A stretch of 64,000 bases of DNA from Stomoxys calcitrans (GCF_963082655.1 NC_081553.1:154481441-154545440); one strand, 5' to 3'; shown: positions 29,745 to 41,200, counted from the first letter of the stretch. The notes: generated by a model not told the origin, from the letters alone. Program-made: numbers and translations.

Positions 29745-30793
29745 TATTCATTTACAGGTAGAGACAGTTGCCCAACAACAAAATAGTGAGTGCTCTATTT
29801 GTTAAAATCAGTGACTAGGGCAACGCTGATATTGTGTATGCTATGTATGAATGCCATTTTTCGTTGTTTGTGTGTTATTGATCTTAACTATAATAAGCAC
29901 ACATACAACCAAAATTTGTTGAAAGATAGTGCACTTCGCCAGAAAAAAATTTTACTCAGCTATTTACGGAACACTACCTGGTAATTATGTCATGGTTGGC
30001 TCACATGCCCAACAAAACGAAATCAACGATACAACCCTGTGGCCATGTTTGAATTAACAGGATTGGTTCACTTGCCCAGCAACAACGAAATCAACTACAC
30101 GATCCTGTATTGAAGGTGGCGCAAATTGCCACTAGGTTGCCAAATTTCTTTACACTTCCGAGTTGCCATTTTAAACCCCATTTACATTGCTCATTAAATC
30201 CGGATTTAAGGCTCTCGTCAGCTGATTTTATTAAGGGAGAACGGATGATCGAGCCATTAAATGCGGATTGAAAGAGCAGTATAAAATTTATACAAGGTTA
30301 AGTCATTAGCCCAACAACAACAAATTCAACTATACATCCCTGTGGAAATGATGGCGCTAATTCCCACTAGGCAGTCCAATTTATTGACACTCTAGTTTTT
30401 ATTTGCCTTATAATGTGTAGCAGCAAGAAGATCAAAATATTTATGATTATAAACGTTTAAATTATAAATTAAAATGACAAAAATGCGAAGAAAATAACAA
30501 TGTAAAAAACTTTTAAAATCCAAACGTTTAAGTGGGATTTCCATACAACTCTGGAATTAGAAAATGTCATCAGCTGGTCTAATGACTTTACCTTTCATAA
30601 ATTTTGCTTCGATTGCATCGTGTTAAATGCCCATGCAGAGACGCAAGCTTGCTACGCTTCAATTTAGGCAACATCGTACATAAATGTCATTAGGCAATGC
30701 AGCCAACCAAAATATTTCATTTGAATATTTGAAAGAGTTTTTTGTTATTAAAAAACTGATTTTAATTTTCGCCATTGAATTTGAAGTTTCATT
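29745..30793. other. Intergenic DNA with repeated ACTACC/GCCCAACAACAA motifs
   Basis: Related pieces of about 100 bp recur at about 29760, 30000, 30060 and 30290, each with GCCCAACAACAA or GCCCAGCAACAA followed by AATCAAC/ATTCAAC and a CCTGTG block. They look like a diverged dispersed repeat; no ends could be set. The last 120 bp would be the promoter of the following gene. Confidence 0.5.
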
Positions 30794-31590
30794 ATGGAGC
30801 GGAGAAGTTCTGTAAGCAATAATAAAAACTAATTTTTTCGTTTTGGTAATCCGTACCTGTCTCTATTTTAGTTGCGAAAATCATTATTTCCTAAGGATGA
30901 AGAAAATGCCGGTATAGGCTGTACGCCGCGGTTTAAAAGGAGAATAAGCTTTAGTGGCAAACACTTAGTAAGGTAATTGTAAGCAAATTTGCATATTTTG
31001 GACAACGTTATGCATTTATTATTTTGTCTTTGCAATTTAGAGAATTTCGTGTTGAGGAGGAACCAAAACATTGGGACAATTCCTATGAAATATCAGATAA
31101 TATTAATATAGAAGAAGTCGACTCCAAAATACTTTTTCCAAGTACTAATTTAATCCACAACCAAAATGATAAAATAACATTTACTTCGCAAGATGAGCCC
31201 TTATGTGAAGCAAATACGGGCTGCTTGAATCTAACAAAGGATTTAATTAATACGCCTTATCAAAATTCTTTACTATGTATTGAAAATAGTGTGGACATCA
31301 CATTAATTGGAAACGAAGCAAAATATGCCAAGCAGAAGATCAGGAGAAATCATTCGGTGGCGTCAATAGATAACATAAACAGTTTTTCTCTGGATGATAG
31401 CGAACTGCCCGAATTATTTCCCAATATGTGTGGGGAGAGGACTGAAGATTTCATGAACGAATTAAAATTTAAACCCAAAAAAAGTTACGAAAATGTATTG
31501 TATTGCCGAAATTCGAGCACTGAAAATCAAATGCGTTTGGAGGACGATACAAAAATGATTGTGACAGTTTACAAAGACTCTGAGGATGAG
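30794..31590 (+). CDS. KNL1/Spc105R-like protein, N-terminal three exons (3' incomplete)
   Basis: Exons 30794-30811, 30872-30972 and 31041-31590 join in frame to 223 codons; every junction has GT/AG ends and the last ends at a donor GAG|GTAATT. The protein begins MERRSSLRKSLF and continues with FKRRISFSGKHLVREF. A basic Ser-rich patch followed by [K/R]RISF is the PP1-docking layout of the kinetochore scaffold KNL1, and the later ENSVDITLIG resembles its MELT-type repeats. The rest is acidic and Ser/Asn-rich, likely disordered. No further exon was found before the copia remnant, so the gene may continue far downstream or be truncated. Identity is inferred from motifs, not from homology search. 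Confidence 0.6.
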
Positions 31591-31659
31591 GTAATTGAGT
31601 ATTATGTTGTATTTATTAGATAAAACTGGATCTGCCATATCCAACTACAGTTATGTGCG

Positions 31660-31948
31660 GCACGGGATAGCTGTGAGCACCACGCAGGCTGGAACATTGA
31701 TACGATCTTTGTGGTGTTCATCGCTGTTACGAAAAGCTTAGCTGCGAGTTAATGGGCGCGTCCACAGGTTGCGGATAGTGGAAGTTCTACATTCGGAGTA
31801 GCTGCAACACCAGTCGCGGTATCGAGCGGAGAGTCTCAGTGAGAGGCCAGGCGGCTCAGGCTCTTGCACAAATACCCGATTGCCTATGATGCTCAATATC
31901 ACAAGCCGGATTATTGGCGTCTTTAAATAACCAATGGCCACCCTGTTC
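31660..31948 (+). mobile_element. Short LINE-tailed (SINE-like) unit with hairpin head
   Basis: Starts CGGCACGGGATAGCTGTGAG, forms arms CACCACGCAG / TTTGTGGTG, and continues into the LOA-like LINE tail (GGGCGCGTCCACAGGTTGCG, TCTCAGTGAGAGGCCAGGCG), cut at 31948 against the copia remnant. In copies A and B the tail part is the 3' end of ORF2 and its UTR, whereas the head is not in ORF2. Confidence 0.75.
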
Positions 31949-33996
31949 TATTTTCATTTTCTTCATTTATATCCTCGTCATATTCTGAACCTGGTTCTTT
32001 TGTAGGAGGCGCTGGAAGGCTTAATTCATTTGATGAACTGTAATTCAAATCCTTTGACATATCCTTTAAGTTCATATCCTTCTTCTCTATTGATACATCC
32101 TTCGATTCGTTTTTGTCGTCTATGAAATTTTTCTGACAATTTTGAATTTTTTTCATCAAATTTTATGTCTCTTGAAACTTCTACACTTCTCTTTTCTGGT
32201 ATATAAACCCTGTACCTCTCATCACCGTCGTAACCGACTAGGTACCCTTTCATGGCTTTCTTGTCCATCTTTGATCTTTTTTCTTTTGGAATATGCATAT
32301 AGCATTTCGAACCAATTATGCGCAAATGGTTTATTCTGGGTTTCTTTTCAAACCAAACTTCATGAGGTCTCATGCTGGATATGGAAGATTTCGATGTCCT
32401 ATTCAAAACGTATATTGCAGTTTTTATTAGTTCTGCCCACATCGATTCTGGGAAATTTGCTTCTGAGTTTGCATATTTGAACGTTATTGCCATTTCAACT
32501 ATTGTTCTGTTGTCACGTTCGCATCGACCATTTTGCTCCGGGGTATAGGGTGCAGTTAATTTGTGAGTTATACCAAAACTTTTTAAAATTCCGTTTACGT
32601 ATTTATTGTTGAATTCCTTCCCATTGTCGCTAAGAAAAGTTTTCACTGAATGACCTTGTGCTTTAGCGTGGGCTAGCATTTCCTTGAGTGTAATAGCCAC
32701 GTCGGATTTTTCTTTAGCTATGTATCCGTACCTGTATTTTGAAAAATCATCTTTATATAATATGAGATACTTGTACCCTTGAAAAGATTTTTGGAAGGGA
32801 CCGCAAATATCGGCTGAAATAAGTTCTCCACACGATGTTGCTGTTTCTCTATTTCCAAACGGTATTCTTGTAGATTTTCCATAAGCACATGGCTCACAAA
32901 TTTCTCGTTTCATCTTAACTTGTATGCCAAATTCATGTTCCAACTTTTCTTTTATATGACGTATATCTTGATGTCCCCATCTTTCATGATAAAGTTGAAG
33001 CATAGAATTATCTGAAACTGCCATGCATATATTTTGTTTAACTTTTGGAATTATTGGTCGTATTGATGCTTTATAAAGGCTTCCATTCCTTGAACGACTT
33101 CCATGCAGTACCACTTGGTTATTCACTGACAACCAACACTCCTTCACTGTTGAATTAAAACTGCTTTTTGGATTTCTATCTTGTGCTGCAAGTACCGAAA
33201 ACAAATTTCTTGAAATATCTGGTACATACCAAACATCCTCGAGTTTCATTTTTAATTTCATGCCTTTGACAAATGAAATTATTTCGATAGTTCCTTTACC
33301 ATAAGCCTTTATTGATTCCTTTCCAGCTGCTTTTATAATTTGGGGCTCATTGAAATTGTTGAAGTCTGAAAACATCTCATATGAATTTGTTACGTGTTTC
33401 GTAGCTCCATTGTCAATCCACCAAATTTCACTGGAATTAAATGTGCAATCTTTATCCCTTTCAATATTTAATGCAACATTAATATTTGTAGACGGCGACG
33501 ACGCTAACGACTTCTTTGATGGTTTACCATCTTCAATCCATTTTCTGCATTCTTTTAGCCAATGCCCCTTCTTTTTGCAGTAATGACAAACGTCTTCCTT
33601 CTTTGAGGAATGTTTAACATTTTTTTGCTTTAAATTTTTCTTTGCTTTTACCATTAAAGCTTCTTGATTGTTACCTGAATCTTCGAAATCTTTCCTAACC
33701 TTTCCTAAAATTAGCTCATCTATGGATTTGTCTATATCTCTTGTCATCATCATCCAGTTAGAGCGGAACATTTCATAAGACGGTGGAAGAATATGAAGGA
33801 TTTTGCATACCAAGAGCATATCTGGCAATATATTTTCTCCTTTAGATCTCAATCCAGCATTTAATTCATCCCATAAACCTCTTAGTTTCGCAATATGTGT
33901 CGAAGCATCTTGATTATCTTGCCATCCAAAAGAAAACATGTCTGAACATATTTTAAACAATTTTACGAGACTGGGTTCATAACCTATTGAGTTCAA
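31923..33996 (-). pseudogene. copia gag-protease-integrase polyprotein, truncated
   Basis: 656 open codons. Gag region residues 1-140, zinc knuckle CHYCKKKGHWLKEC at about 137-150, protease WWIDNGATKHV at about 192-202 (Asn follows the catalytic Asp, where Ser is usual), integrase zinc region HERWGHQDI...CEPCAYGKST (about 335-380) and core ADICGPF, FLSDNGKEFNN and the Glu of APYTPEQNGRCERDN. A frameshift near 32142 moves the tail to another frame (acidic, ending ENENR) which runs to 31950. The product would form particles and insert cDNA; it cannot work without RT. Confidence 0.9.
31948..33996 (-). mobile_element. Ty1/copia retrotransposon remnant (gag to integrase)
   Basis: Minus-strand copia-type element keeping most of gag, protease and integrase. 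RT and RNase H and both LTRs are missing: the 3' side is cut at 31948 by a LINE tail and the 5' side ends near 34000. Protease before integrase before RT is the copia order. Confidence 0.9.
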
Positions 33997-34014
33997 AGCT
34001 ATTTTATTGACTAA

Positions 34015-34311
34015 AAAAAATGTTTTTCATATACGAGTACACATACAAATTTCAATTCTATTTATACAAATTTCAATTTTATTTACACAAATTTCAATTT
34101 TATTTATAAAATGTTTTCCAACTTCTAATTTTTGTAAACCATTACTGTGTATCTTCTTGTGATTCTAGTACAGTCAATTATAAGACTTATGTCTTGTTGT
34201 ACTAGTAATGTCATAAATAATAAACAAACAAACAAACAAACATAACAACACAACATAACAACGTACATAACAACACAACATAACAACGTAGTAAAGTGGA
34301 TTTCAGGCTAC
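34015..34311. repeat. AT-rich spacer with CAAA/AACA microsatellite
   Basis: At 34220-34300 AAACAAAC repeats pass into two copies of a CATAACAACACAACATAACAACGTA-like unit (25 bp each). ATTTCAATTTTATTTA repeats lie at 34050-34110. No gene. Confidence 0.7.
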
Positions 34312-34788
34312 TTATAAAACAACTTCAACACACGATGAGTGTAACATTTGAGGCAAACTTTCATCCCAATCCAAATTTTGCTTCCAAAGACGCTGCATGA
34401 AGATTTTTGCCTTCGTGATAACTGGTCCAATCAAGCCTAAAGGATCATAAAGCCGGGCAATAGATGACAATATGGTGCGTTTGGTTACCACCTTCCAATC
34501 ATTGATGGGGTTGAACGAAAAAATAAAATTATCACTTTTGGGATCCCAAATCAGCCCAAGAGTTTTTGTGATGTCTGTACCATCATGAAATTTCAGAAAC
34601 TGTTCACAATCTGAAACTGGAACACCTTCAAGAACAGCTGGCTCATTTGAACACCATTTACGAATCAAAAAATTGCCTCGTTTGAGTAACGCCGACACTT
34701 GTTGTCTTATGGCCAAAGCTTCTTCAACAGAATTGCCCCCAGAAATCATATCGTCAACATAAAATAATAGGATAACAATTCTCTTCAT
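34312..34788 (-). pseudogene. BEL/Pao RT C-terminal part (YVDD), out of frame
   Basis: Codes LLFYVDDMISGGNSVEEA, the RT active site, then TLGLIWDPKSDNF and ARLYDPLGLIGPV, a Pao-type connection region. It ends at 34312 where the element is cut. Confidence 0.88.
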
Positions 34789-37351
34789 CGATGGAGAGTT
34801 GGTGCATTGCGCGTATGGCTAAGAACGCTGCTGGTTTTGTACCATACGTAACAGTGTTTAATTTGTAGACCTTTACTTCCTTCATTTCACTTTCTCGCCA
34901 GAGGATACACTGAAGATAATCATCAGGATGGGATACACGTACGCACCTGTACATCTTACAAATATTCCCACTCAGCGCCACCTTGAAAAATCTGTATCTG
35001 ACGAGTGTATTAAACAATTTCGGTTGCATGCTAGGCCCAGCGTATAGAATATCGTTTAATGACATTCCTGATGTGGTTTTGGCCGAACCATCCAAGACAA
35101 CTCTTAGCTTCGTCGAAGTACTGTCCAACTTATGGACACAATGATGAGGCAAGAAATATTTGGCTTCAGGTACCTGTGGCGATATTAACGACATATGATT
35201 TAAATCAGCATACTCACGAATAAAGGCAGTGTATTGGGCTTTTATTTCCGGATGGCGCCTGAATTTCCTTTCTAAACCATACAGACGCTGTAGTGCTTGT
35301 TGGTAAGAGCCTCCTAGGGATGAAATATCTTTGCCTTCAATTTTAGGCAATCGAACCGAATATTCACCTGTAGGCAGCCGGACGAAATTGTTGACGAAAT
35401 GGGTTTCACAATACGTGTCCTCTTCAATAATGGGCTCAAAGTTGGTTTCAATTTCCCAAAATCCTTTAATAATTGTTGAAAGTTGTGCTTCTTCTTCCTT
35501 CAAATCGGTATAAATAACGGCAAGCGAACAAGATTGCCGTGAACGAAAACTTCCTCCAGCAACTACCCATCCTAGTAAGGTTTTTTGCAAGACTGGTAAG
35601 TTGGCGGCAATCTTAATTTGCCCAACTGACATCAAATCGAAGAATAGTTCAGCACCAATCAAGATATCTATGCGATCAGGATTATCAAATGATGGATCTG
35701 CAAGCTGAATATTTTTGGGAATATTCCAATTCGAAGTTTCCAAATTTATGCCGGATTGATAGTCTGTGATTGTGGGTACAACCATGGCAGCGATTGTTGT
35801 AGAAAACTCACCAACTCTAGACTTTACTACCAGATCAACAGATTTGTTTACATCAACACTTCCATCCCCAATGCCAGAAATGGTGGCTGAAACCCGATTG
35901 CAGTCTAAGCTAAGACGCTTAACAAGGCGATTGGCAATCAAGTTAAGTTGCGACGCAGAGTCCAAAATCGCTCGGCATGGAATGAATTCACCAAATCTAT
36001 TTTTGGCAAGGATGATGGCAGTCGCAAGCAAAACGCTACCACTTGAAGATGAGGACGGCCCAGATGAGATGTCGGTGGATGACGTCAGCACCGCTTGAGT
36101 GCTCGATGGTTCCACAGGTTGCGATGATGTTGAAGGATGTGACGTAGATGGTTGCTCCATATGCAACATAGTATGGTGTTTCGATGAACATTGCCGACAG
36201 CAGCCTGAGAAACATGTTTTCAAGGAATGCCCCTTACGGAGACAATTCAGACATAATTTGAGCCTTTTTGCTTCTTTGAACCGAAGAGAGGGAGAGAGGT
36301 TAGAGAACTGTGAACAATTTACAATAAAATGGTCCACTGAGTCACAAAAAACACACGATGGCGATTTGGCTCCTGCAGCCACATGCACATGACGATTTTT
36401 GGGGTTTTGTTTCTTGGTGTTCTGGTGTGTTGAATCCATGTTTGTGACAGAATGCTCCAAATTTTCGAGCATACGACACCTTTGGTCTAAAAATTATGAC
36501 ATGGAACTCCAACTGGGCAATTCATTTGCCACCAAGCTCTCTTCCCACTTAATCTGTGTGGCCCTGTCCATTTTTGATGTTGGCAAATATATTAAAAGAC
36601 CATCCGCTATTTGGCCTTTGGAGGTAATGGCCATCATAGCACGTAAATGCGAATTCATTTTGTCACTAAGATGTCTAAGGCCTACAGCGGAACCATTTTC
36701 GACAGGTTTCAGGGAAAATAATTCTTTAATATCACTCTGAAAATGTAATAATTTATTATCGAATCTATTTTTCAATAATTTTACCGCTTCCGCATAGTTT
36801 TTCTCGGTCAGCTCCAATGAAGAAACAGTGTCTAGAGCGATACCAGTAAGGCTAGAACGAAGATGATGAAACTTCTCTAAAACACTGAGATCCGTGCTGC
36901 TGTCGACAACCGTGGTAAACAAGGAGCAATAGTTCGGCCAATCTGCATAACCTCCACTGAATTTGGGCAACTGAATTTCTGGAAGCCTAGTTTTACGCAT
37001 GGCCGATGAATTTTCACCAAACGAAACACCATCAATAGAAAATTGACGCATCGTTGAAGACCTAGGGTTTGATTCTGTCCGTGGAATAACATTCAATCGC
37101 CTGGTTAATTTAGCCTTCGCATCCAAGTATAGAGTTGTGAACCTCAGGCGCCCACTATATTCTTGTTCGACGGTTAATATTTCCTCCAATGCTGATTGAG
37201 CGTCTTCAAATGATGCGTTTATTTGGTCCACAAAGTCGAGACGGACGGACAAATCGGCCAAATCATATTGGGCCAGCTGCTCGCTTGTTAGGCTTTTGAT
37301 TAATGTCTCCAACTGCTTCTCCATCGCTGATATTTTAGTTCGGAACGGCAA
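34754..37351 (-). pseudogene. BEL/Pao gag-pol polyprotein, one stop and one frameshift
   Basis: Gag (37351-36494) begins MPFRTKISAMEKQLETL and includes the DUF1759-like LPKFSGGYADWPNYCSLF. A single in-frame TAA at 36494-36496 is followed in the same frame by the pol part: zinc knuckles CVFCDSVDHFIVNC and CLNCLRKGHSLKTC, protease RAILDSASQLNLI (about 35960), and RT with LDGSAKTTSGMSLND. A one-base shift near 34780 separates this from the catalytic YVDD part. Retropepsin family A17 and Pao-type RT by motif. Otherwise well preserved, so probably not very old. Confidence 0.9.
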
Positions 37352-37530
37352 AACATTCTCAGCAACTCATTACCCATTAATGGTATCGGTACCTTGATCA
37401 GTTACCGGCATTTTTCACTGTTCCACTTTCCAAACGATATATTTTTAAACGATAAAGTACTATCCGAATTGATAATTTTTTATATTAAACTTTTTGTGAT
37501 TACAACACTTAATCACATCGGGGTCACCAA

Positions 37531-37700
37531 TGTTTTGAGCCTGTAATCTTTTTTACAGGCTATTGTTGCAAAAAAATAAAAAAGCGACTATTTAAAAGCT
37601 CCGATATGAACTTCACTTTATTCGACTGCTTCTTTTCTACGAATGGTTTAAAAATTCAATGTATGCAAAAATGATCTCAAAAGTAACAGAATGCATTTAC
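37531..37700 (-). repeat. 5' LTR of the BEL/Pao element, outer border uncertain
   Basis: LTR 3' end placed by the primer-binding site. It includes an inverted pair GCCTGTAA...TTACAGGC (37539-37561), a likely R/U5 hairpin or terminator region. With no second LTR to compare, the left border is a guess. Confidence 0.5.
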
Positions 37701-38084
37701 CAAAAAAAAAAAAGGTTTATGTACAAAAAGATTTATTTTAAACATACATACAATAGAATTGACCAGCCTATGTAACTACAAATAGACTGGCAAGTGCTTA
37801 GATGTACGAGGGAGTATGTATGTTTATTAGTTGTGTGTATAATTGCACTGCTTGCAGCTACCAAAATATGCACTCGCTTTAAACAACAAAAACCTGAGTG
37901 CAGGGCAAGTGCAAGTGCATTTATGCAATACAGGGCCGGACTTGCGGTTAACACCAGAGTTGCATGCCATATAGCCATATTGGTTTTAATTGTTGATTAT
38001 ATAAATGTAGTTTATTTTGAATGGAAAGTTCAGATTTCCTACCCATAAGATATTTGAGTTTTCGCATCTAGAGTCATACCAGGA
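37701..38084. other. Non-coding spacer
   Basis: AT-rich, no recognisable feature between the BEL LTR and the Jockey-like tail. Confidence 0.5.
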
Positions 38085-38619
38085 TATTTATTTTATTTAT
38101 TTATTTCATTTCATGCAATGCGAAGCCCTCAGGCCTATAACCAATCACACTATGCATAAGACGTACTCTTTCTAACATAAGTTAAAAAACTACTCAATTA
38201 AAAATAAAAAACTTAAAAACTTAGAAAATGGAAAGAAATTTTAACCAATTTAACACTTACTGAGTCTAGATAATACTAAATAACAAATAAAAAACAAATT
38301 ACTAAAAATTATAAGCAGTAACTGATTAAAAAAAAAAATCCTACTAAAAAAAGATCAACGTAATAAATTAAAAAAAAAAAAATGATTAAAGCATAATAAA
38401 AAAAGTAATACTTAAACCAAAATATACAAAATAAAATCATAATAATACTCTTGGGTTTAAAAACAAGAAAAATTATCAAGAATTATAAACAAAACAGCTT
38501 AAAAAATAATTAAAAAAGATCACTTAACCATAAAAAAGAAATATACAAAATGAAAAAAATAAATAATACTAAAATAAAAAAATAAATAAATTAACAAAAA
38601 TGCAAATGCAAATTATGGC

Positions 38620-38908
38620 CATGAAGATTCCACTAAGGAACAGGGGCAAACTTCTCACATATCAATGAGTGATTCAAGTTTAAGCTCATTGATAAGGGGC
38701 CTCCTTTTTATAGCCGAGTCCGAACGGCGTGCCGCAATGCGACACCTGTTTGGAGAGAAGTTTTACATGGCATAGTACCTCACAAATGTTGCCAGCATTA
38801 GGAGGGGAAAGCCACAGCTGAAAATATTTTCTAATGGTCTCGCCAGGATTCGAACCCAGCCGTTCAGCGTCATAGGCGGACATGCTAACCTCTGCGCTAC
38901 GGTGGCCA
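38620..38908 (-). mobile_element. tRNA-derived SINE, copy 1
   Basis: Read on the minus strand from 38908: GGCCACCGTAGCGCAGAGGT with an A box (TAGCGCAGAGG) and, 50 bp on, a B box GGTTCGAATCC, the RNA polymerase III promoter of tRNA-like genes. A body with TTTCCCCTCCTAATGCTGGC and a tail with CCCTGTTCCTTAGTGGAATC follow. Confidence 0.88.
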
Positions 38909-39364
38909 CAATAATACGCACGATAAAAAATAATCCGTAAGACTATATAACAAAGTTAAAGTTGTTGATTTTGCATTGTCCGAATAAGGGATACTGACTT
39001 AGCTTTATTTGTAAAATTAACATGAACCGACTCAGAATGGTTTAACTTTATTTGGCAAACAGAGGCCCAACGATTTATTTCATTCAGAGCTTGTTGCATT
39101 TTAGTGATTGCTCGCTCCTCTATATCTGCCACAACAAGTATAGCAGTATCGTCCGCAAATTTGCAATGACTGAGTTTGGTGGTTCTGGCAAGTCGTTAGT
39201 GTATAAAAGATATAAGACGGGACCTAGGATACTCCCTTGAGACACGGCAGTACCAATTTTTTTCATTTCTGAGTAAGAGCCATCCTATTTAACTCTGAAG
39301 AATCTATCCGATAAGTATGATTTTAGAAATTCAACATAAATTTCAGAAAATTCAGGAAATTCAA

Positions 39365-39560
39365 CTCAGTATTTGTGCAAGAGCCGGTGCCGCCCGACCT
39401 CTCATTAAGACTCTCCGCTCGATACCGATGATTGACCACCACTGCCGTTGCTGCTACTCGGTATAGAGCTTCCTCTATCTGCAACCTGTGGACGCACCTG
39501 GTAGCTCACAGCTAAGCTTTTCGCGACAGCAATGAACACCACACAAATTGGAGCTCAGTA
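39365..39560 (-). repeat. LOA-tail unit, minus strand
   Basis: Antisense copy of the short hairpin-headed unit: GTGCAAGAGCCGGTGCCGCC, CTCTCCGCTCGATACCG and ACCACACAAATTGGAGCTCA. It is inserted in the Jockey-type remnant and adjoins a SINE end. Confidence 0.75.
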
Positions 39561-39715
39561 TTTTTGAAAAATTGCCCACGAATATTCCATTAGGAACAGG
39601 CAGAAGACTTCTTCCATATAATTGAGCGCCGCCCGATTCTATTTTAAGCTTAATGATATGGGACACCCTTTTAGTACCCGACTCCGAACGGAGAGCCACT
39701 TAGCGACAACTCTTT
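39560..39715 (-). mobile_element. tRNA-SINE 3' part
   Basis: TTGCCCACGAATATTCCATT, ACTCCGAACGGAGAGCC and the ordered body blocks of the SINE at 38620-38908, without the tRNA-like head. The same joint of LOA-tail-like sequence and SINE end occurs at 43310. Confidence 0.7.
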
Positions 39716-40140
39716 ATACGTATGAGTCTAAGAATATTAAAATATGAACCACATATTTTGAAACCTTTGTATATTCATATACCAATTCTAGAATGCTCAT
39801 CTCTTGTCAACCGAAAAAAATTAGAAAATCTTCTATCGTGGGTACGTGACATATTTAAACCAGGAGAACCTAACAAAATTTCCACTTGATTTTGATGAAA
39901 AAGCGAAAAATAATTTTCGTACATTTTAAATTGTTCGTAAATAGTAAGAATTAGTACCATTTTTAAAAAACAATTAAATTCATAATTTTCTATCCTAGCT
40001 CCCCTTCATTTGTTTGGGGGTATTTTTCACAAGTTTTATCGTCTCAGAATAGCTATTTTTTCCCTGGGAGATGTTTCCCTTTTTCGAATAAAGGAAGTAG
40101 GGAACAAACTCCTAGTAAAATGTTATTCAGAATAGTGGAA
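39716..40140. other. Unassigned DNA inside the Jockey-type remnant
   Basis: AT-rich, with TTATTCAGAATAG-type short repeats near 40115-40160. No protein or element recognised. Confidence 0.45.
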
Positions 40141-40796
40141 AAGGGAGTAGTATTCAGAATAGGGTGCCTGTAAGCACCACATGGCATATATTGTCAAATG
40201 CCTGCGACACATCTAGGAATACAGCAGAACATATTTTTTCTCCTCAAAGCTTTGTTCAATAGTATTAGTTATGCGGTGAATCTGGTATCTAAAACCAAAA
40301 CGATGGTCTGGTAGAGATTTTTTTCTGCAATAACGGGTTTTAACGACTCAAAAGCAGTTTTTCTAGCAGTTTGGAATTGATAGTAGAGATATTGGTCTAT
40401 TTGAGGTTACCCCCGTTGTAGGCTTACCTGGTTTGGGTATCATACAGATTTTTGCAATTTTTTTAAAAAGTTGGCATTCTTCTTGATTTGAAGCAGGAAT
40501 TAAATAATTGGGTTATTTTAGCGATGTAATTATATATAAGATTTCTTAGTATTTCAGTATTTATTAAGTCGAATCCTCGATATTTCTTTAGCTGCATACG
40601 GCCTATTTCTGCATATACCTCATCAGTTGTAAGATTGTCGATGTTTTGTTCGAAACTTAATTACAATTAGTTGGAACCTCATTATTATTGGAGAAATCCT
40701 TCTCCATTTTTTCTGAAAATATTTGCGCTTTTTCCATAATCATTTCTTGATACAGGCCTCGTATCTCCTTTTGTCGCAGTCCAAAGAGTCGGTCCT

Positions 40797-41180
40797 TTAA
40801 TCAGCTGTTAACGACACAAGATGTTGCCTAAGTTCCATATCTCTGAAAAGTTTGGTTTCTGCACTGAGTTCCTTAGTGATTTTATTTAAGAGTGTCTTGT
40901 ATGACGGATTGCGTTCAGTTGAATTTTTTTCTAATATATACCGGGTAGTTTTTTTTTTAGAAACAGTGCTTCGATAATCAGTAGTACTTTGCCATGCGGC
41001 TTTCCTAATAGTTGTTGTTAGTATTTCAACTTCATTTTCCAAATCGTCTATGGTGATTAGTGCTTTCAATTCTAAATTCCACAAGATTAAATTTAAATAT
41101 TGCCAGTAGCTACATTTATTTATCAAAAAGGGTGGAGGTTCTTTTGCTAACGCGTATAAAGGCAGGGCTAGATCGATCAT
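40797..41180 (-). pseudogene. Jockey-type pol linker between endonuclease and RT
   Basis: 127 open codons, with KAAWQSTTDYRST, NPSYKTLLNKITKELSAET and FRDMELRQHLVSL; the order and spacing fit the region upstream of RT in Jockey-type proteins. A stop follows, then SLWTATK-like remains. No catalytic motif. Confidence 0.65.
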
Positions 41181-41200
41181 AGACTCTTAATAGAAGAGAT

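Larger units (their letters stand above)
34312..37533 (-). mobile_element. BEL/Pao LTR retrotransposon, 3'-truncated
   Basis: Minus-strand element with gag, protease and RT; the integrase and 3' LTR are absent (cut at 34312). At 37511-37529 the plus strand reads AATCACATCGGGGTCACCA, close to the 3' end of tRNA-Trp, so the minus strand has a primer-binding site directly after the LTR end (ACA, complement of TGT at 37531). The LTR lies upstream of that, 37531 to perhaps 37700; its outer border is not defined. Confidence 0.88.
38085..41200 (-). mobile_element. Jockey-type LINE remnant with nested SINEs
   Basis: Minus-strand LINE whose 3' end is GCTTCGCATTGCATGAAATG followed by AAATAAATAAATAAA at 38090-38130. 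RT pieces lie at 39350-38940 (SQGSILGPVLYLLYTNDLP, then FADDTAILVVADIEE) and 40390-40190 (FGFRYQIHRITNTIEQ, FLDVSQAFDN); the linker before RT is at 41180-40797. It is split by a tRNA-SINE (38620-38908), by a LOA-tail unit plus SINE end (39365-39715) and by unassigned DNA (39720-40140). All frames are broken. The long A-rich stretch 38170-38610 is part of its 3' region or flank. Confidence 0.8.

Noticed and set aside
32142..32480. Plus-strand open frame of 112 codons
   Set aside because: It is the antisense shadow of the copia integrase region.
38835..38908. Genuine tRNA gene on the minus strand
   Set aside because: The boxes are present but the sequence does not fold to a full cloverleaf that I can see, and it continues into a repeated SINE body.
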